Source of the DNA: Phocoena phocoena | Lineage: Eukaryota; Chordata; Mammalia; Artiodactyla; Phocoenidae | Assembly (NCBI RefSeq): GCF_963924675.1 | Contig: NC_089220.1 | Location: forward strand, 89,779,168 to 89,843,167 | Direction: 5' to 3' | Length of the DNA: 64,000 nucleotides | Shown: positions 36,387 through 49,375 of the stretch, piece after piece | Layout of the letters: each line of letters opens with the position of its first letter | How positions within the stretch are numbered: the first letter of the stretch is position 1 | The notes under the pieces: model-generated | Told to the model about the DNA's origin: nothing | Database searches by the model: none | What the model saw: only the letters and a program-made list of their open reading frames with translations | Program-made: the position numbers and the translations under genes

Positions 36387-39300
36387 GAGATTCTCACTAT
36401 TGTCATCTTGGAATTTGCATTTCTAGAATGACTAACTTCATATTTGTAAGGTCTGTAAGTCACTAAGGAGATATAGAAGGTTAAGTTGTTAACACTTGTT
36501 ATTTTAGCTCTGGTTCACAGGGCCTTAACAATACTTGTCAGTACACAAGTACATTTTGAAAGAAGTAGAGAGTTTGAGAGTGGAGAGGGGAACAGTAAGT
36601 GAATTGGAGGACTTGAGATGTAAAGATACTTCAGGCTAAATGGAAGCTGCAGTGATGGGGGTACGGGGTGGGCTTAGGGTGTGGTATTAGAATGTCGATA
36701 GTTCAGGCATTCAAGAGGAAGTGTCAGACCAGCATTTCACAAAGAAACAGGTTAAAAATACTATATAAAGTAACTTCCATAACATTTTACTTCTTAACTT
36801 TAGAAAATGTTGAATAAGGCTCTGTATGTACATAAAGCCAAAATAAGTGGATGAAAGATTTTTTAAAAGTCAAATTAGTTATTTGATGTCATGAAATAAA
36901 AACAAAACTGTTTTCTTTCTCTGATTCAGCTCCTTTTTAAAATGGAAATCAGTCAAACCTGAGTATTGTATATGTGTGTGTCTGTCTTTGAAACTTTTTT
37001 GTTTTCTTCAGACAGAAAAACACTTCATGTGGAAAAGATGTTTTCATGTGTTGTTTTTGATTATAAAACTGTGAAGGCATGGAAAGTTTTGTATCCAGTG
37101 ATGTTCCTTTTTTCTTACCAGGAGGTGTCACTACAGCTTATTCAAACTTGCTAGTGCATTCTGTATGGACAAACTAGTGCTAGCATTTTATCAGAGTGTC
37201 AGTACCCAGCCACCAACTTCTTTACTGAGTTGCTTGAAGGAAATCTGATGAAAATAGAATTCTTTTCAGGTGCCTGCTTCTCCTCCAAACAAATATTCCT
37301 GTCATGAACTAGCTGAAAACCTGAAACACTTGTTTAATATTCTGGAAACAAAAAGCATTCTTACTTTCTCTGAATGTTGAGTGGGGCAGGGGATGGTGAA
37401 GAGGAAAAAATAAAAGAGTGGGATAAAGGGGAGAGATAGACATCAAGAAACATGAAGAGTGAAACTGAAGTGTTTCCAGTGATAACACACTGCTTGAAGA
37501 TCCCTGAACACACAGTTCTCTCACCCAACTGACTTGCATGTTTTGTCCTTTCCCTACCCCTCTTCTCTGCCCAGATAAGACCAGCTTGCTCTGCCAGAAC
37601 TGTTATAATTAAAATAAAAATATCTATCTGGTATTGAGCTGATACACTATCCCAGTTATTCGACACATGTAATTTCTATCTTGTCTGATAACATAAAATA
37701 TTATTACTAAATAATAATATTACTACTAAAAATTTACTAAAATTTTTACTAAATTATTACTAAAAATTTTTCCGGTGAAGAAAATGAAAATTGGAAAGGT
37801 TGCATGATTTGTAATTGTAGCTGTGATTTTATCATAGGCTCATCAGATTTCAAAAACACATCCTTATTCTTTGTATAATGCCACTACAGAGTCCCTCCCA
37901 CTGGAGACTTGCCTAACATCCTTTCACCCCTGACCAGTGTAGATATACCTCCTCTGGGTCCCACAACATCTGGTGCTTACCCCGTGTGAACACTCATCGT
38001 GACTGGGCCATGACTCTCTTATTTTCTTGTCTCTTGCTTCACCCAGAGTCAGAGTATTTTAAGGTAGGTACAATATCTTGTCTCTAGAACAGAACATGAA
38101 ACTCCTAATATTGATCAACTGGATGGGCAAACAAGAGAACAGGTGCACCCAAAGATGGGGCTCCAATGTGGATGAGGGTGTGGGTGAGCAAAGCATGGAA
38201 GGTAAAGACCATGGTGCTGCCAGCCTTCACCCATTTCTGTTGGCCTCACTTGTTCCACAAGCAACTAAACAATGAAGAGGAAAGTCTCAGCGTCTGGAGA
38301 GGAGGAAGAACAGGGTTATTTGCCCAAGAAGGAGGGGATATTCAGCACATCCCATACCTTGTAGCTCCTCTAGAACTGGAGGGAAGAGTGGCATCCGAAG
38401 AGTCGTGTTTCCTGCTGACCTGCAGGTGGCAGCATGGCCCAGCTGTCAGAGACCAGCTCAGTTCTTACACACCCCTATTGCTGCTGTGGGACTCAGAACT
38501 GTTCTCAGGGCATTAAGTGCCCTGGGAATGATTAATGGTGCTGCCCCTTCACTGTACCCTGAGGGTAATTGAGCCTGCAATATTTTGGAGGTTGCAGAGA
38601 GACTTCCTGAGCCTCTTTCTAATAGAAGAGTTTGGACATTATATCCCTTTGGAGACGTCCCAGAAACCTTTTGTTGTGTCTAGAATGCAATCATTGGCAG
38701 AACGATTTGAAAGGGGAGAAAAAAAAGCCCACCACCACCATCCCTAAAATATGAGGAAATTGAATAGTCTTAATGTTTTTTCAGATGTCTGGTTTGCTAT
38801 ACATTCCATATTCTTTTTTCCTTCTTTGGTTCTGAAATAGTATTCCTTTCCACCTGACTTAAAGCAAATCCTCTGGAAGGTAGCTTATGTTAATTGACTG
38901 AGTATTTTGAAAGAGTGCAGGCAGAGCTATGTATAATGTCTTTATTTAAATAAGCTCTAAGCCCTTTTATATTGTAGGGTGAGGTATTTAAAAGTAAGAT
39001 GATTGGAAATTTCTAAAGTTGCACACAATTCAAAAGAATGTGAAACATTTTAGAAGGAGCAACTGACAAGGGTACAGTGTCCATTTATTCTAAATATACA
39101 TGTAATATCAATTATGTAAGGCAACCAACAAAAGATATTAAGCTTGTCAGGTTGGGTTTGTGTGATTGCTTCTTTTCATTAGAAATTTTACTAGCTGGGA
39201 AAAATGCCAGGTTCTAAACACTGGGAAAAGGTATCTTGAATAGGTTATAGTGGTAGATCTTCTCAGTGTTGAGAGAAAAATCAAAGATTCAGAAAATGTT

Positions 39301-39419
39301 TCCTCATCTATGCAACCAAATGGGGAATCTGAATCTCCACCTTTCTGTACTTTGGTTTTAAATAGCCCTGGTGGTTGGTAAAAAGCAGTGGTTTGTAGCT
39401 TCTTCAGTGATTTTTAAAA
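36387..39419. other. mostly unique sequence
   Basis: No coding exon or confident repeat. An ACTAAA/AAATTTTT-rich local repeat lies at about 37690-37770. The open frames at 37309-37666 and 38078-38747 have no recognisable domain. Confidence 0.5.
37690..37770. repeat. imperfect tandem repeat, (TTACTAAA)-like
   Basis: Five or more diverged ttactaaa / attttt phrases run in succession. Confidence 0.75.
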
Positions 39420-39653
39420 ATATCACTTTGGGGGCTTCCCTGGTGGCGCAGTGGTTGGGAGTCCGCCTGCCAATGCAGGGGACACGGGTTCGTGCCCCGG
39501 TCCGGGAGGATCCCGCATGCCACGGAGCGGCTGGGCCCGTGAGCCATGGCCGCTGAGCCTGCGCGTCCGGAGCCTGTGCTCCGCAACGGGAGAGGCCACA
39601 ACAGTGAGAGGCCCGCGTACCACCAAAATATATATATATGTATATCACTTTGG
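39420..39653 (+). mobile_element. CHR SINE with 12-bp TSD
   Basis: A full-length, near-consensus plus copy running from ggggcttccctggtggcgca to gaggcccgcgtaccacc, with a short A/TA-rich tail. The TSD atatcactttgg is perfect at 39420-39431 and 39642-39653. Confidence 0.97.
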
Positions 39654-40240
39654 TAATTTTGAGAACAGTTGTTCTTCCCTCAAATCTGTGAGATTTTACT
39701 CTCCATCACAGAAGGTTCTTTCATGGTAGACCATGACGATTTAAAGCTGTGTTATAGATGTTTTTAGAGAGCCAAACTTAGCTGGTTCTCCATGTACTGA
39801 CACTTTCCTGCTTTAGTAGGCAATAAATTTGGTCTCTTTAATTTCTTGGAATAGAGAAGAAAATCAGAAGGATGATTAGAATGACCCCTCAAAGTCTGTT
39901 TTTAGATTAGATTGCAGGTGTTGTACGGACTGCTATTCTGTGTGCCTTTGCTTTGTTAGATTTATCTCAAGGGTTGAACTTACAATAGTGTCTTTTTGTG
40001 ATGAAAACCTAGGCTAGGGATTACAAGTGAGGGGTGGGGATGGAGAATTCATTGAGATAGGTCCACAACGGTTTATTCACAGCCTCTGATTTAACTCCAA
40101 CTTTAACAACAAAATAAGTAAGGAAAAAAATCCCAGCATACCCTAAAATCCTGCTTGATGATCCACGACTCGTAGAAGGGCTTTTCCCAGCCTACTAGTC
40201 TCTATTTCTTTGGCTGCTTTGGGCAACTTATCAAAAATTT

Positions 40241-40300
40241 CTTCCTGGTGGCCACAACAGTGAGAGGCCCATGTACCACAAAAAAAAAAAAAAAAAAAAA
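40241..40300 (+). mobile_element. CHR SINE relic with most of the body missing
   Basis: The head-like cttcctggtgg is joined directly to the CHR 3' end (ccacaacagtgagaggccc, atgtaccac) and an A tract of about 22. Flanks aaaaatttctt (40233-40243) and aaaaattctt (about 40296-40305) may be a degraded TSD. It could be an internal deletion or a 5'-truncated insertion that fell next to a chance head-like sequence. Confidence 0.7.
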
Positions 40301-41559
40301 ATTCTTGATTTTATCTCTTGATATAAAGATCTCCATTTCCATGCTGCCTTTAATTAATATACTGCTGAATATGTAAATATTATGTCTTGCTCTAAGTATT
40401 CTTATATATATTTTGTATATTTTTTCTAATATTTCTAAATAAATTATAACTATTTTGTTATCAATGTCTAATTCATATTTGTAAAGGAACAATTTTTGAA
40501 TACATTGAAGTCATTTCCTTGCAGAGTTAGGAGACTTATTGCTTAAGAAAAGGACACAGTTGGTACTTTCTAAATAGAGTGTCCACTGATCAACTTTGCA
40601 TTTCAAAGCTTAACTTCTTGACTTCTTTACTGTAGCACAGTAATGTTCTTGAAAATCAGGTATTGTTGAGGAAAAAGGATTTTCTAAATCCTTTAGCTTT
40701 CAGCAAATCAAGAACCAAGACTGGTAGAATAGATCAGAGTTTTAGTGCATTCCAGGAAATAGGGCAAACTCAAGATGAGACAGAAGAAATGGAAAGCCCA
40801 CTCTTTTGGCCCTAAGGAATTGTGGTAGGGAAAAATTATGGCATTGGGGAACCAGGATGGGTTATTTAAGATCCTGACCTTCCTTCTTTGACTTTGAGAT
40901 CAGAAAAAGAGCAGGATTAGGAAGGAATGCCAGTGGTGTGCTTCCCAGGTATTAGGTTTTAGGAGGAAACAGCAAGGTTTTAGGAGGAGCCCCAGTATGA
41001 CCTGGGCAACAGTAGAGCAGTGGTGGTGACAGTTAGCTTGGTTCATGAACCTCCAAAAAGGGATCTAGAAGCCATGTCCCAGTGAGGGCATAGGGAAGCG
41101 AGCAGATTAGTGGCGATCTGAGGTTTGAAGGAAGAAGGTGCCTGCCATGGGTGGAATCTTAAAGATTAGGAGAAATGGTTTGTACCTATGGATACCAACA
41201 AGGGGCACCAGCAGGTTCTTCCAAAAGACTAGATGGGACAATCAAATTTCAGTAGTTACCCACAGTGCTTATATTTAGCAGGTCCACAATGACATGCTTA
41301 CATCATTTGTTTACAGTCAGTGTCTATAATGATAGTTTTTATTGGACTGGCATCCATTTTGATTGGTTAGTGCCATGCTGTACCCATTGTTAAATATTTT
41401 GAATTTACTCCAGGTTATCCCCATAGGGAGTAAACTGGTCTTACCACTCTATGTTATGTATCTATATGAGAGCATCTGAAATTCTGGTGTGGATTGGGGC
41501 CCCCTTCCATTCACTGTCATAAACCCATGGTCAATCTAGGAATTATCTTAGGGAATAAA
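40301..41559. other. no confident feature
   Basis: Unique-looking sequence. The part at about 40730-41540 has a repeat-like feel (a local repetition of aggttttaggagga near 40955-40990), but I cannot assign a family. Confidence 0.4.
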
Positions 41560-42425
41560 GGAAGAAGAAATGCAAATCAAAACTGCAATGTGGTATCACC
41601 TCACATCTGTCAGAGTGGCCATCATTAAAAAATCTACAAACAGTAAATGCTGGAGAGGGTGTGGAGAAAAGGGAACCCTCTTGCACTGTTGGTGGGAATG
41701 TAAATTGATACAGCCACTATGGAGAACAGTATGGAGGTTCCTCAAAAACTAAAGATAGTACTACCATATGACCCAGCAATCCCACTCCTGGGCATATACC
41801 CAGAGAAAACCATAATTCAAAAAGAGACATGCACCCCAATGTTCATTGGAGCACTATTTACAATAGACAAGACATGGAAGCAACCTAAACGTCCATCAGC
41901 AGAAGAATGGATAAAGAAGTTGTGGTACATATATACAATATACAGCCATAAAAAGGAACGAACTAGAGCCATTTGCAAAGATGGGGATAGACCTAGAGAC
42001 TGTCATACAAAGTGAAGTAAGTCAGAAAGAGAAAAACAAATATCATATAATATCACTTATATGTGGAATCTAGAAAAATGGTACAGATGAACTTATTTGC
42101 AAAGCAGAAATAGAGACAGAGATGTAGAGAACAAATGTATGGACACCAAGGGGAGAAAGGTGGTGGTGGGGGGTGGGATGAACTGGGAGATTGGTATTGT
42201 CATATATGCACTATGATATATAAAATAGATAACTAATGAGAACCTACTGTATAGCACAGGGAACTCTACTCAGTGCTCTGTGGTGACCTAAATGGGAAGG
42301 AAATCTAAAAAGGAGGAGATATATGTATACATATAACTGATTCACTTTGCTGTACAGCAGAAACTAACACAACATTGTAAAGCAACTATACTCCAATAAA
42401 AATTAATCTAAACAATTAAAAAAAA
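41560..42425 (+). mobile_element. L1 LINE: end of ORF2, 3' UTR, poly-A
   Basis: The translation around 41570-41752 carries the L1 ORF2 C-terminal Cys/His-rich segment ([18 protein letters not shown]) and then FLKN-stop. The next 41719-42015 frame continues with LPYDPAIPLLGIYPEK, so a one-base frameshift near 41748 breaks ORF2. The 3' UTR ends with AATAAAAATTAATC and an A run. This 3' UTR subfamily matches the reversed copies at 53390 and 62671, not those at 3098 and 6279. No active reverse transcriptase is encoded. Confidence 0.95.
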
Positions 42426-44309
42426 GACTGTGTCCTCCAGAAAATGACTATATAAACAGCCCTACTAAGGAGTTAATTTTGAATAAACCCAATATTTAAA
42501 TTTAAGGAGACTGCTTAAACTTGAAAATAATTAAAATATTGTGAATTAGTAAATGTATGTGGAGTAGGACAACTTAAAGAAGAATTATATGAGAGAAATA
42601 AAGGAACTATATGTTCTTTTCGCATCTCAGAATAGGATGGTAAATTTCCACCCACCTCCTATACATTCTTGCTGAGTCCTGTACAGTAACAGTTGCTTTG
42701 GATCTGTGGCCCAAGCTGACTTCTGATATCTTCTGTTTGTACCTCTTGCTTCTCACATGTACATAAATGTACAGGAATTCATACACTGTCCAGTTAGTGT
42801 CCTTTAGGTGTCTTACTTACACCCGATATTCCCAGATCTAATCCAGAGTTAGGGCCGTCAGCCCCCTTCTTACATCAAGCTGAGTGGATCCACTTCAAAC
42901 CTAGTAATTAACCCATTTCTTTGGATTTGTCTCTGAACCTTTATGATATTCTTCTCCCTTTAAAGAATGTGGTTCCCATTGTGGCTAAGATCATGTTGTT
43001 CCCTAAAGATAGTGATCTAAGATAGTGAAATAAGTGGGAATAATAACACCTTGGATCCTATGTTTTTCATCTTTGAAACTCCCTCTGCTTAGAAAGACTA
43101 CTACGTTGTATAACTCCAAGGTGAACCTTTAACACTATGGGTATACAAAACAAGGACCTGGATTTCTCACAATTTGATGAGTTTTTTTTTTCCTTTTGTC
43201 TGGGGGAGGGTGAGAATAGTTAATAAATTATTAAGCAAAAGAGCCAGTATTCAAATTTAGATTCTTTCTTAATCCAGACTCCTCAATTGTAATTCCACTT
43301 GATTGGCACCAATATTTTTATAAACTGTTGGTAACCAATAATAACATATATGGTCAGGAGAAAGAGCAGTTACATGTCAGTATGTTTCTGTACCTCTTTG
43401 AAACCCCTAAGTGATGAAATTTCATTGGGTACAGTGTGGAGTTCCTTGTTGGGAAGGAACTTTCTATAGAAGCTTTGTTCTGAGGACTTGAAACAAGAAA
43501 AAGGGAGATGTGGAAGAGAAGAATGTTATCCCCTTATACATCTTTCTCTTATTGCATTTGTCTGCAGTAAATAATTAACCCCTAAGGCCATTGAAAGTAT
43601 CCAGCAACAAGTCCACTTGTTTGTTTCTGTCTCTTCTAACCTTTCCATAAAAATATTTGAGGTAGCAAATCTATTAGGATAATTCATTAGGCCTATTGAC
43701 TAATAAAGAGGTTTGTACTAAGTTGGGAAAGAAATCTATGAAAGGATTGTTTCAGCTGCTTTCACTACCGACCATGAATCACACAACCTGGAGAACTCTA
43801 CTATTCCTGTGAATTAATAATCTTTTCAGCAAGGTGTTTGCTGAGCAACCTTGGTGGGCAAAGGAGGTTTTGTGGTATACAAGGCAAAGCTTAACACAAC
43901 TCACAACTCTGTACACATGAGGAAGAGTGCATGTACATGTGCCTCACCCCAAATGGCAGAGAATTCCAGCATTCTTGTTTTACTTGGAATATGTTTTAGA
44001 ATGAACATGTAAATATCAAGGTGGGTATGTTCAAGTGTCTCTATGTGTGTGATATTTTAGCAGTTCTTTCAAGAAAATTACGTAGTCCTAGTGTGAACAC
44101 CTAACCGTCAAAGAGCTAAAAATGTATTTTCCCCATCCTGACCCATGATCACCTTCACCCTGGTAACCACTACTCACATATTTATTTTCCATGAAAACTT
44201 ACTAGTAGTTCTCTCTTCTTTCATATCTTCTCAGAAACAAAGTGTAAGGTTTATTCTAGAGTGCTTTTGTGTGGATGTGAGCTGAGATGCCCAATAATAA
44301 AACTAGTTG
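42426..44309. other. no feature recognised
   Basis: Unique-looking sequence. No exon or nameable repeat seen. Confidence 0.5.
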
Positions 44310-44515
44310 AATTTATGGAATTCATACCATGCACCTTGCACTCTGCTACGTTAGCTAGTTGCATGCATTATTTCATTTAGTCCTGATTATGAAAGTTCAT
44401 ATTGTTAACACTGTTTGGCAGAAGATAAAACTGAGTCTTTGAAAGGTCAAGTAGCATGTCCAACCTTTAGGTGGTTGGGGGTGGAATTAAGGCCAACCTC
44501 AGAGACCACACTCTT
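44310..44515 (-). repeat. MIR SINE (reverse)
   Basis: Reverse MIR order: catgcaccttgcactctgct, cattatttcatttagtcctg, gataaaactgagtctttgaa, aggtcaagtagcatgtccaa, gtggaattaaggccaacctc. Confidence 0.75.
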
Positions 44516-47267
44516 CATCATCATTTTCTGCTGCTTCCTGCAGTAAAACAAAGTGTTTGGTAAACCTGAAAGCAAGTTTTCTCAAGGAAGGAGCACAGAG
44601 AAGATTATCTATGTACTTAAGTTGCCATAGGATAAGGGAAATGACAATGGAGTGAATCAGAGGTATGTGAATATCTGTTGTACTTACTTTGTTGGGTTGT
44701 TGGGAAGACAAATACATTTGTGAAAGGTGTTTTAAGACTATGAAATGCCAGGATACAAAGCACAACCAACTAAACAAGCAAATTTAAATGGTACTTGTTG
44801 GGGGGAACTTGGCAGTCCTTTTCTGTCTGATATTATATGTTATAAAATTCAGATATCTATTGGAAATAAAAGGTTTACTCAAAATCATAAAATATGCCTG
44901 GAGTAAATTCAAAGTACTACTTTTAATTTATAATTCTTAGCATCTCAGTCATTGTTAAATATTTTTAACTTTTATTCTAGTGAGTGGCTGAAATACAGAA
45001 AAATTAATTATATACTATTCCAACAAGCTCAAAATCTCTGAAATAAAGCCATTAAAAGTTTCAACCTGGATTTAGAATAAAATTGCACATTTAATTTCAT
45101 CAGCTGACATTTTGAGGCTGAGGTAAAAATGCATGGCAGTTTTTTTTTTTCAAACTGCCCTATAAATATCATGTAAACACATTTTATGCATTTATAAGTA
45201 TAAAAAGATATTTCCCAAAGTTAACTTAGAATGCTGCCCCCAAGTTTCCTGGTTTCTTTGCTCAACAAAATAATTGCTGATTATTTTGAAAAAGAATTAT
45301 CAGAACAATATGATGGCAATGATTTTTTTCTTCCACCAGAGCTGCATGGTTTCTTTGAGTGGGCTGAAAGGGAGAGAGAGAAGGGAGGGAGGATATGAGG
45401 AGTCAATATGTAAGCTGTAGTCAAGGTAGTCTCCGTCTTTATAGAACTGAGATAAACCATCTTTTGCCTTGTTTCATTATCTGTTTAGCAGAAGGCTTGT
45501 GCAATTGCATTTTAGAATGTTCAGTCCTTTTAATTTACTTCTAAATAATTTGTTTCTACATTATGCTGCTTTGTTTGTAGAGAAAAATACTTACACAAGT
45601 GTTTCATGAAGTAAAATGAACATGGCACTCTTCAAAGAGAATTTCAAAATAAAAACCATTAAGGATGAATGGCGTGCATTACAGAAATCTCTACCATATG
45701 TCTGAATGGGTCTTTGTATCAAGCTTATTTACAAAATTCATAGGCACTAATTTATCTAAGAAATAGAATGATAAAGCTTTCAAGCCAAAGAAAAAAATAA
45801 AAACATAGTAAATATAAAAGACACATTAATAATCTTTTCTGTGAGCCTGATTTTGATCTTTTCTTTTGGATTGTTTATTGAGTCATATCAGAAGGATTTG
45901 TTTAATTATATAGAAATTATTTGGGCTCAACAGAAGGTTGGCAGTATCAATTCCTGGAGTAGGTAGTTTGGAGGATGAACTACTAATATCATTGCATTTG
46001 GAAGAGAGGGACATTTGACCAAACTGTAGCAAATTCTGTAATCAAAGAATTTCTAAGAGGTAGAGTCTACCATGGTATATAAAACACATCTCAGAGACAT
46101 TTCCCCCAATGAGATTGACCATCTCATTTCAGTAAAAACAAAGAATGAGAAAGGCTTATGTAATTAGACTACCTAAGTATTTTTTTTAAATGTCATTTTC
46201 AAAAAATGTGTACGCTTGTACCTTCAACATCATGTTCTGGGTCTGTTTATTTGAACAGACTCAATTGATGACCCCTTTCACTACTAAAAGTGAAACACCA
46301 TGTATGTTTTAAGAGTTATTGAATGAATCTCATTGTTTTGTGCATACTATGAGAATCCACATTTTCCTATTTGTTTATTTAATGTCAGAGACTGCAAACA
46401 TTGTATAATAAGTTAGTGTCTTGTTTGTATCAGTATTTTTGCACAGAATGTAACTATTGTAGAAAGAAAAAAATTATGGAGTAGATAATACAAAAGAATT
46501 TGGTAGTACAGAATCCTCAGTAACCTTAGGCATTAGTAGCAAACCTCTTTTGTTAGAGAAGAGAGTGGCATGGCACTCTGGACCATTGGAACTTGATGAG
46601 ACCTTAGCTAAGGAAAGGTCAAGTGGTAATAAAAATTCAGCTTTTATCCTTATAGGTGGCATTTAAAGGTGATTTGTGAGGGACTCTACTTCAGTTGTTA
46701 GCACTGTTTAATTTTGGCTATGGTTCAGACATGATCATCTTAAGATATTCATGAGCAATAAAACCTAATTCAGAGCAAAATTTAACCCACGGTGGCACTA
46801 TGGCTTCCAAATACAGTATCAATAGTGACTTGAAACTTCTCCATGTGAGGTGTAGAAGTATACTCTCTTTCAGAATACAATTCATATGTGTGAGGGCCCA
46901 TTTTGTATGTGTCCAGGATCATTAATGAGCCACAGTAAAATATGGGGCCAGAGATTGTTTACAATAAAAATCGAGGTCATATCTTAACAATAATATCCAC
47001 TTAAGTTAATCACTGTGGAAATGGTGACTATTTAATAATGACCATTCTAAGTCATCTAGTCTTTAAGGTGTGGATAGAATTGATAGATTTGACCACTTAT
47101 TTTATCATAGAAAAATTTGCCAGCACATTTGCATGTTTTTTCCCCCATTTTGATTCCCCTGAATACCATCCAGTCGATAGGTAATACTGTAGGGAGACTG
47201 GGCATACGTACTAAGCCTTTCTCCAGAGTTGGAACACTATAATAATACAAGATAGAATCAAAGAAGA
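44516..47267. other. long repeat-poor stretch
   Basis: Nearly 2.8 kb without a repeat that I can name and without an exon. The open frames (for example 44499-44777 and 46474-46662) have no domain. It is AT-rich and unique-looking. Confidence 0.5.
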
Positions 47268-47415
47268 GTTTAGAGAGTATTTCCTGACGGTCTAGTGATT
47301 AAGGTTCTGTGCTTTCACTGCCGAGGGCACGGGTTCAATCCCTGGTCGGGGAACTGGGATCTCGCAAGCTGCTTGGCATGGCCAGAAGAAAAAGAAAAGG
47401 AATTTAGAGATAATC
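47268..47415 (+). mobile_element. short CHR-type SINE (older subfamily)
   Basis: A different tRNA-Glu SINE type: tttcctgacggtctagtgat, ctttcactgccgagggcacg, B box gggttcaatccctgg, then tcggggaactgggatctcgc and an A-rich end. The flanks agtttagagagtat and aatttagagataat may be a decayed TSD. It is more diverged than the other CHR copies. Confidence 0.85.
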
Positions 47416-48024
47416 TTAATGGAAATCCCAACTCTCTCACCTATCAGCTTTGTGACCTTGGCCAATTATATAATTTCTCTAATAAATAGTGTATAAAGCA
47501 GATTTCATAAGAATTACATAAAATAATATACTGCAGTGAATGGCATATTTTAAGCACTTGATGCTTGTTTTTGTTTTGAGGGAGGATTAACGTCGAGAAC
47601 AGTTAAATATGTTGCAGTATGGGTCTGGCAGAATTTTTCAGGTAAAGGGATTTGAATCTAAAGAAGATTGTATACAGGCTTAGAGATGAAGGAGAAAGAG
47701 TCATAAAAATCACAATTTATTAGGTACCTAATATGTTTTGAACCCCATAGTGGGCACACATAATAAGAGAAAGCCAATATAAGAGGAAGTAGGAGAACTT
47801 CAGAAGAAGTATTACAGTTATTACCAATTTCTTTGCAAAACTTTGTGCCTCTGAAAATAAGCTGTGTCACACCTCTAGAAGTAGTTTGCTCATTCATGGC
47901 ATGGATTAAGAAACTAGTTCTGATAATTGGAGATACCTAGTATGTTTTGTTGAAAGTATGCTATGAAGGAAAAATAATGAGCTTTTTTTGGTCTTCTCCC
48001 CTGAGTCCTTATGCATCCCGAAAC
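47416..48024. other. no confident feature
   Basis: A short MIR/L2-like phrase (tttattaggtacctaatatg) is visible at about 47717 but is too little to call. No exon seen. Confidence 0.4.
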
Positions 48025-48225
48025 ACACTGGAATGAAAGCAGAGACCACATATGTGCTCACATAGATTTCTCTCTTTGAGAAAGTGAGCCATTAAGGGAA
48101 AGTATAACTTTGTATAGCCAGGGCCTAACATATTTTGATTATATAATTGTGCCCAATGAAAGGTTTTTGAATGCATGAATTAATGAACAAGTGCATTAGA
48201 GTGAATGAATGAATAAATGAATCTC
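48025..48225 (+). repeat. L2 LINE 3' tail
   Basis: The order tgagccattaagggaaagta, tatagccagggcctaacata, gtgcccaatgaaaggttttt then (GAAT)n at about 48202-48220 fits a diverged L2 3' end. Confidence 0.5.
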
Positions 48226-48229
48226 CAAG

Positions 48230-48275
48230 TTAAGTCCAGAGTTTTGTTTTTTGTTTTTTTTAAGTCCAGAGTTTT
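48230..48275 (-). repeat. T-tract insertion between 16-bp direct repeats
   Basis: The sequence ttaagtccagagtttt occurs at 48230-48245 and again, without mismatch, at 48260-48275. Between them lie only 14 bases of T with two G. This is the footprint expected from an almost body-less poly-A retro-insertion on the minus strand, or from a local duplication around a T tract. Confidence 0.8.
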
Positions 48276-48544
48276 AATGAGGAGGGTCGAAACATATTTA
48301 TTGAGGACCCTTTGTTATACACATAATTGTCACTCTGCCAGTTCTGAAACGCATAAAATATTACATCACAAAAATGATCGCCGTTAAAGATGGCGAAGTT
48401 TTGGTAAAAATGATGTGTACATTCCTTGCTGGTGACATTATTAATTGATAATCCCTTTAGAAAGTTACATGACCATTTGCAGCAAAAGCCACAAATTTAC
48501 TCATATCCATTGCCTTCAAAATTCTTCTCTTATGGAAACATTTG
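48276..48544. other. no feature recognised
   Basis: Unique-looking AT-rich sequence. Confidence 0.5.
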
Positions 48545-48830
48545 AACAGAAACAAAAGCTGACCATAAAAAAATTTTATTGCAATCAATATTAGTAGCAA
48601 AAAGTTGGAGACAAACTAAAAGTCCAGCAAAATAATGATTTTATAGATTATGGTACATCAACACAGTTTAATGCTATGAAGCCATTAAAATAATAATTAC
48701 GTAGCAAAATAAGGTATGTTTATGAGATAATATATGTAAAAATAGTGAATGTGAAATTCTATGTATACCATTATTGTAACAATGTAAATACAGCATGTGT
48801 ATATCAATAATATGCATAAATAAAACTAGT
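48545..48830 (+). repeat. old L1-like 3' fragment
   Basis: The blocks aaagttggagacaaactaaa, agtccagcaaaataatgatt, gattatggtacatcaacaca and gctatgaagccattaaaa follow the end of L1/HAL1-type ORF2. Heavily decayed. Confidence 0.6.
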
Positions 48831-49239
48831 TCTGTCAGGATAATAAGATAATTGGTTTTGCATTTTCAAAACATTCATCTTACATTATCTTTCAATACAC
48901 TTCTAAAAATTTTATTTTCTTTTGTCATAAACAGAAACTGTAGGGCCTTTTCTTCTGATAATTCAGTGTCTTTATAGAGCTTGAGATTTATTATCATTTG
49001 CTCTATACAGAAATTTAGGAATATGTAGATGACTGGGTAAAAGGTATATAAAATTGATCTCTGGCTATATACTTTGAAGGCTGTTTTAAAAAATAAATTC
49101 CCAGTATACATTCATTTTCTTATATAGTTTGTTTTTCCTGAAAGTCAACTTAAGGTAAAAAATCAAAGGCTTTTATCTTATAGATATAAATATGTGTGTA
49201 TCTTTGTTAATCTGAAGGCAACACATTAAAATGGAAAGG
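48831..49239. other. no feature recognised
   Basis: AT-rich sequence, no exon or nameable repeat. Confidence 0.5.
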
Positions 49240-49375
49240 AGCACTTGGCCAACAGTTTGGATCTGTTGGTTTTACAGATGGGGGAACCCTGGGAGGCAGG
49301 GAGATGAAGTGATTTGGACAGGGATGCAATGCCAATTAATGGCAGAGCCATGGTCAAAATGTACAGGTTTTGAGC
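49240..49375 (-). repeat. MIR SINE (reverse), core and 3' part
   Basis: The reverse MIR core is visible: gttttacagatgggggaacc, gggagatgaagtgatttgga, cagggatgcaatgcc, aattaatggcagagccatgg. Confidence 0.8.

Noticed and set aside
40730..41540. Possible unnamed LTR
   Set aside because: It feels repeat-like but no TG/CA ends, TSD or second copy in the window could be found.
41570..42015. Reverse-transcriptase-like frames as a host gene
   Set aside because: They are the frameshifted C-terminal end of L1 ORF2 followed by an L1 3' UTR and poly-A, so they are part of a dead mobile element.
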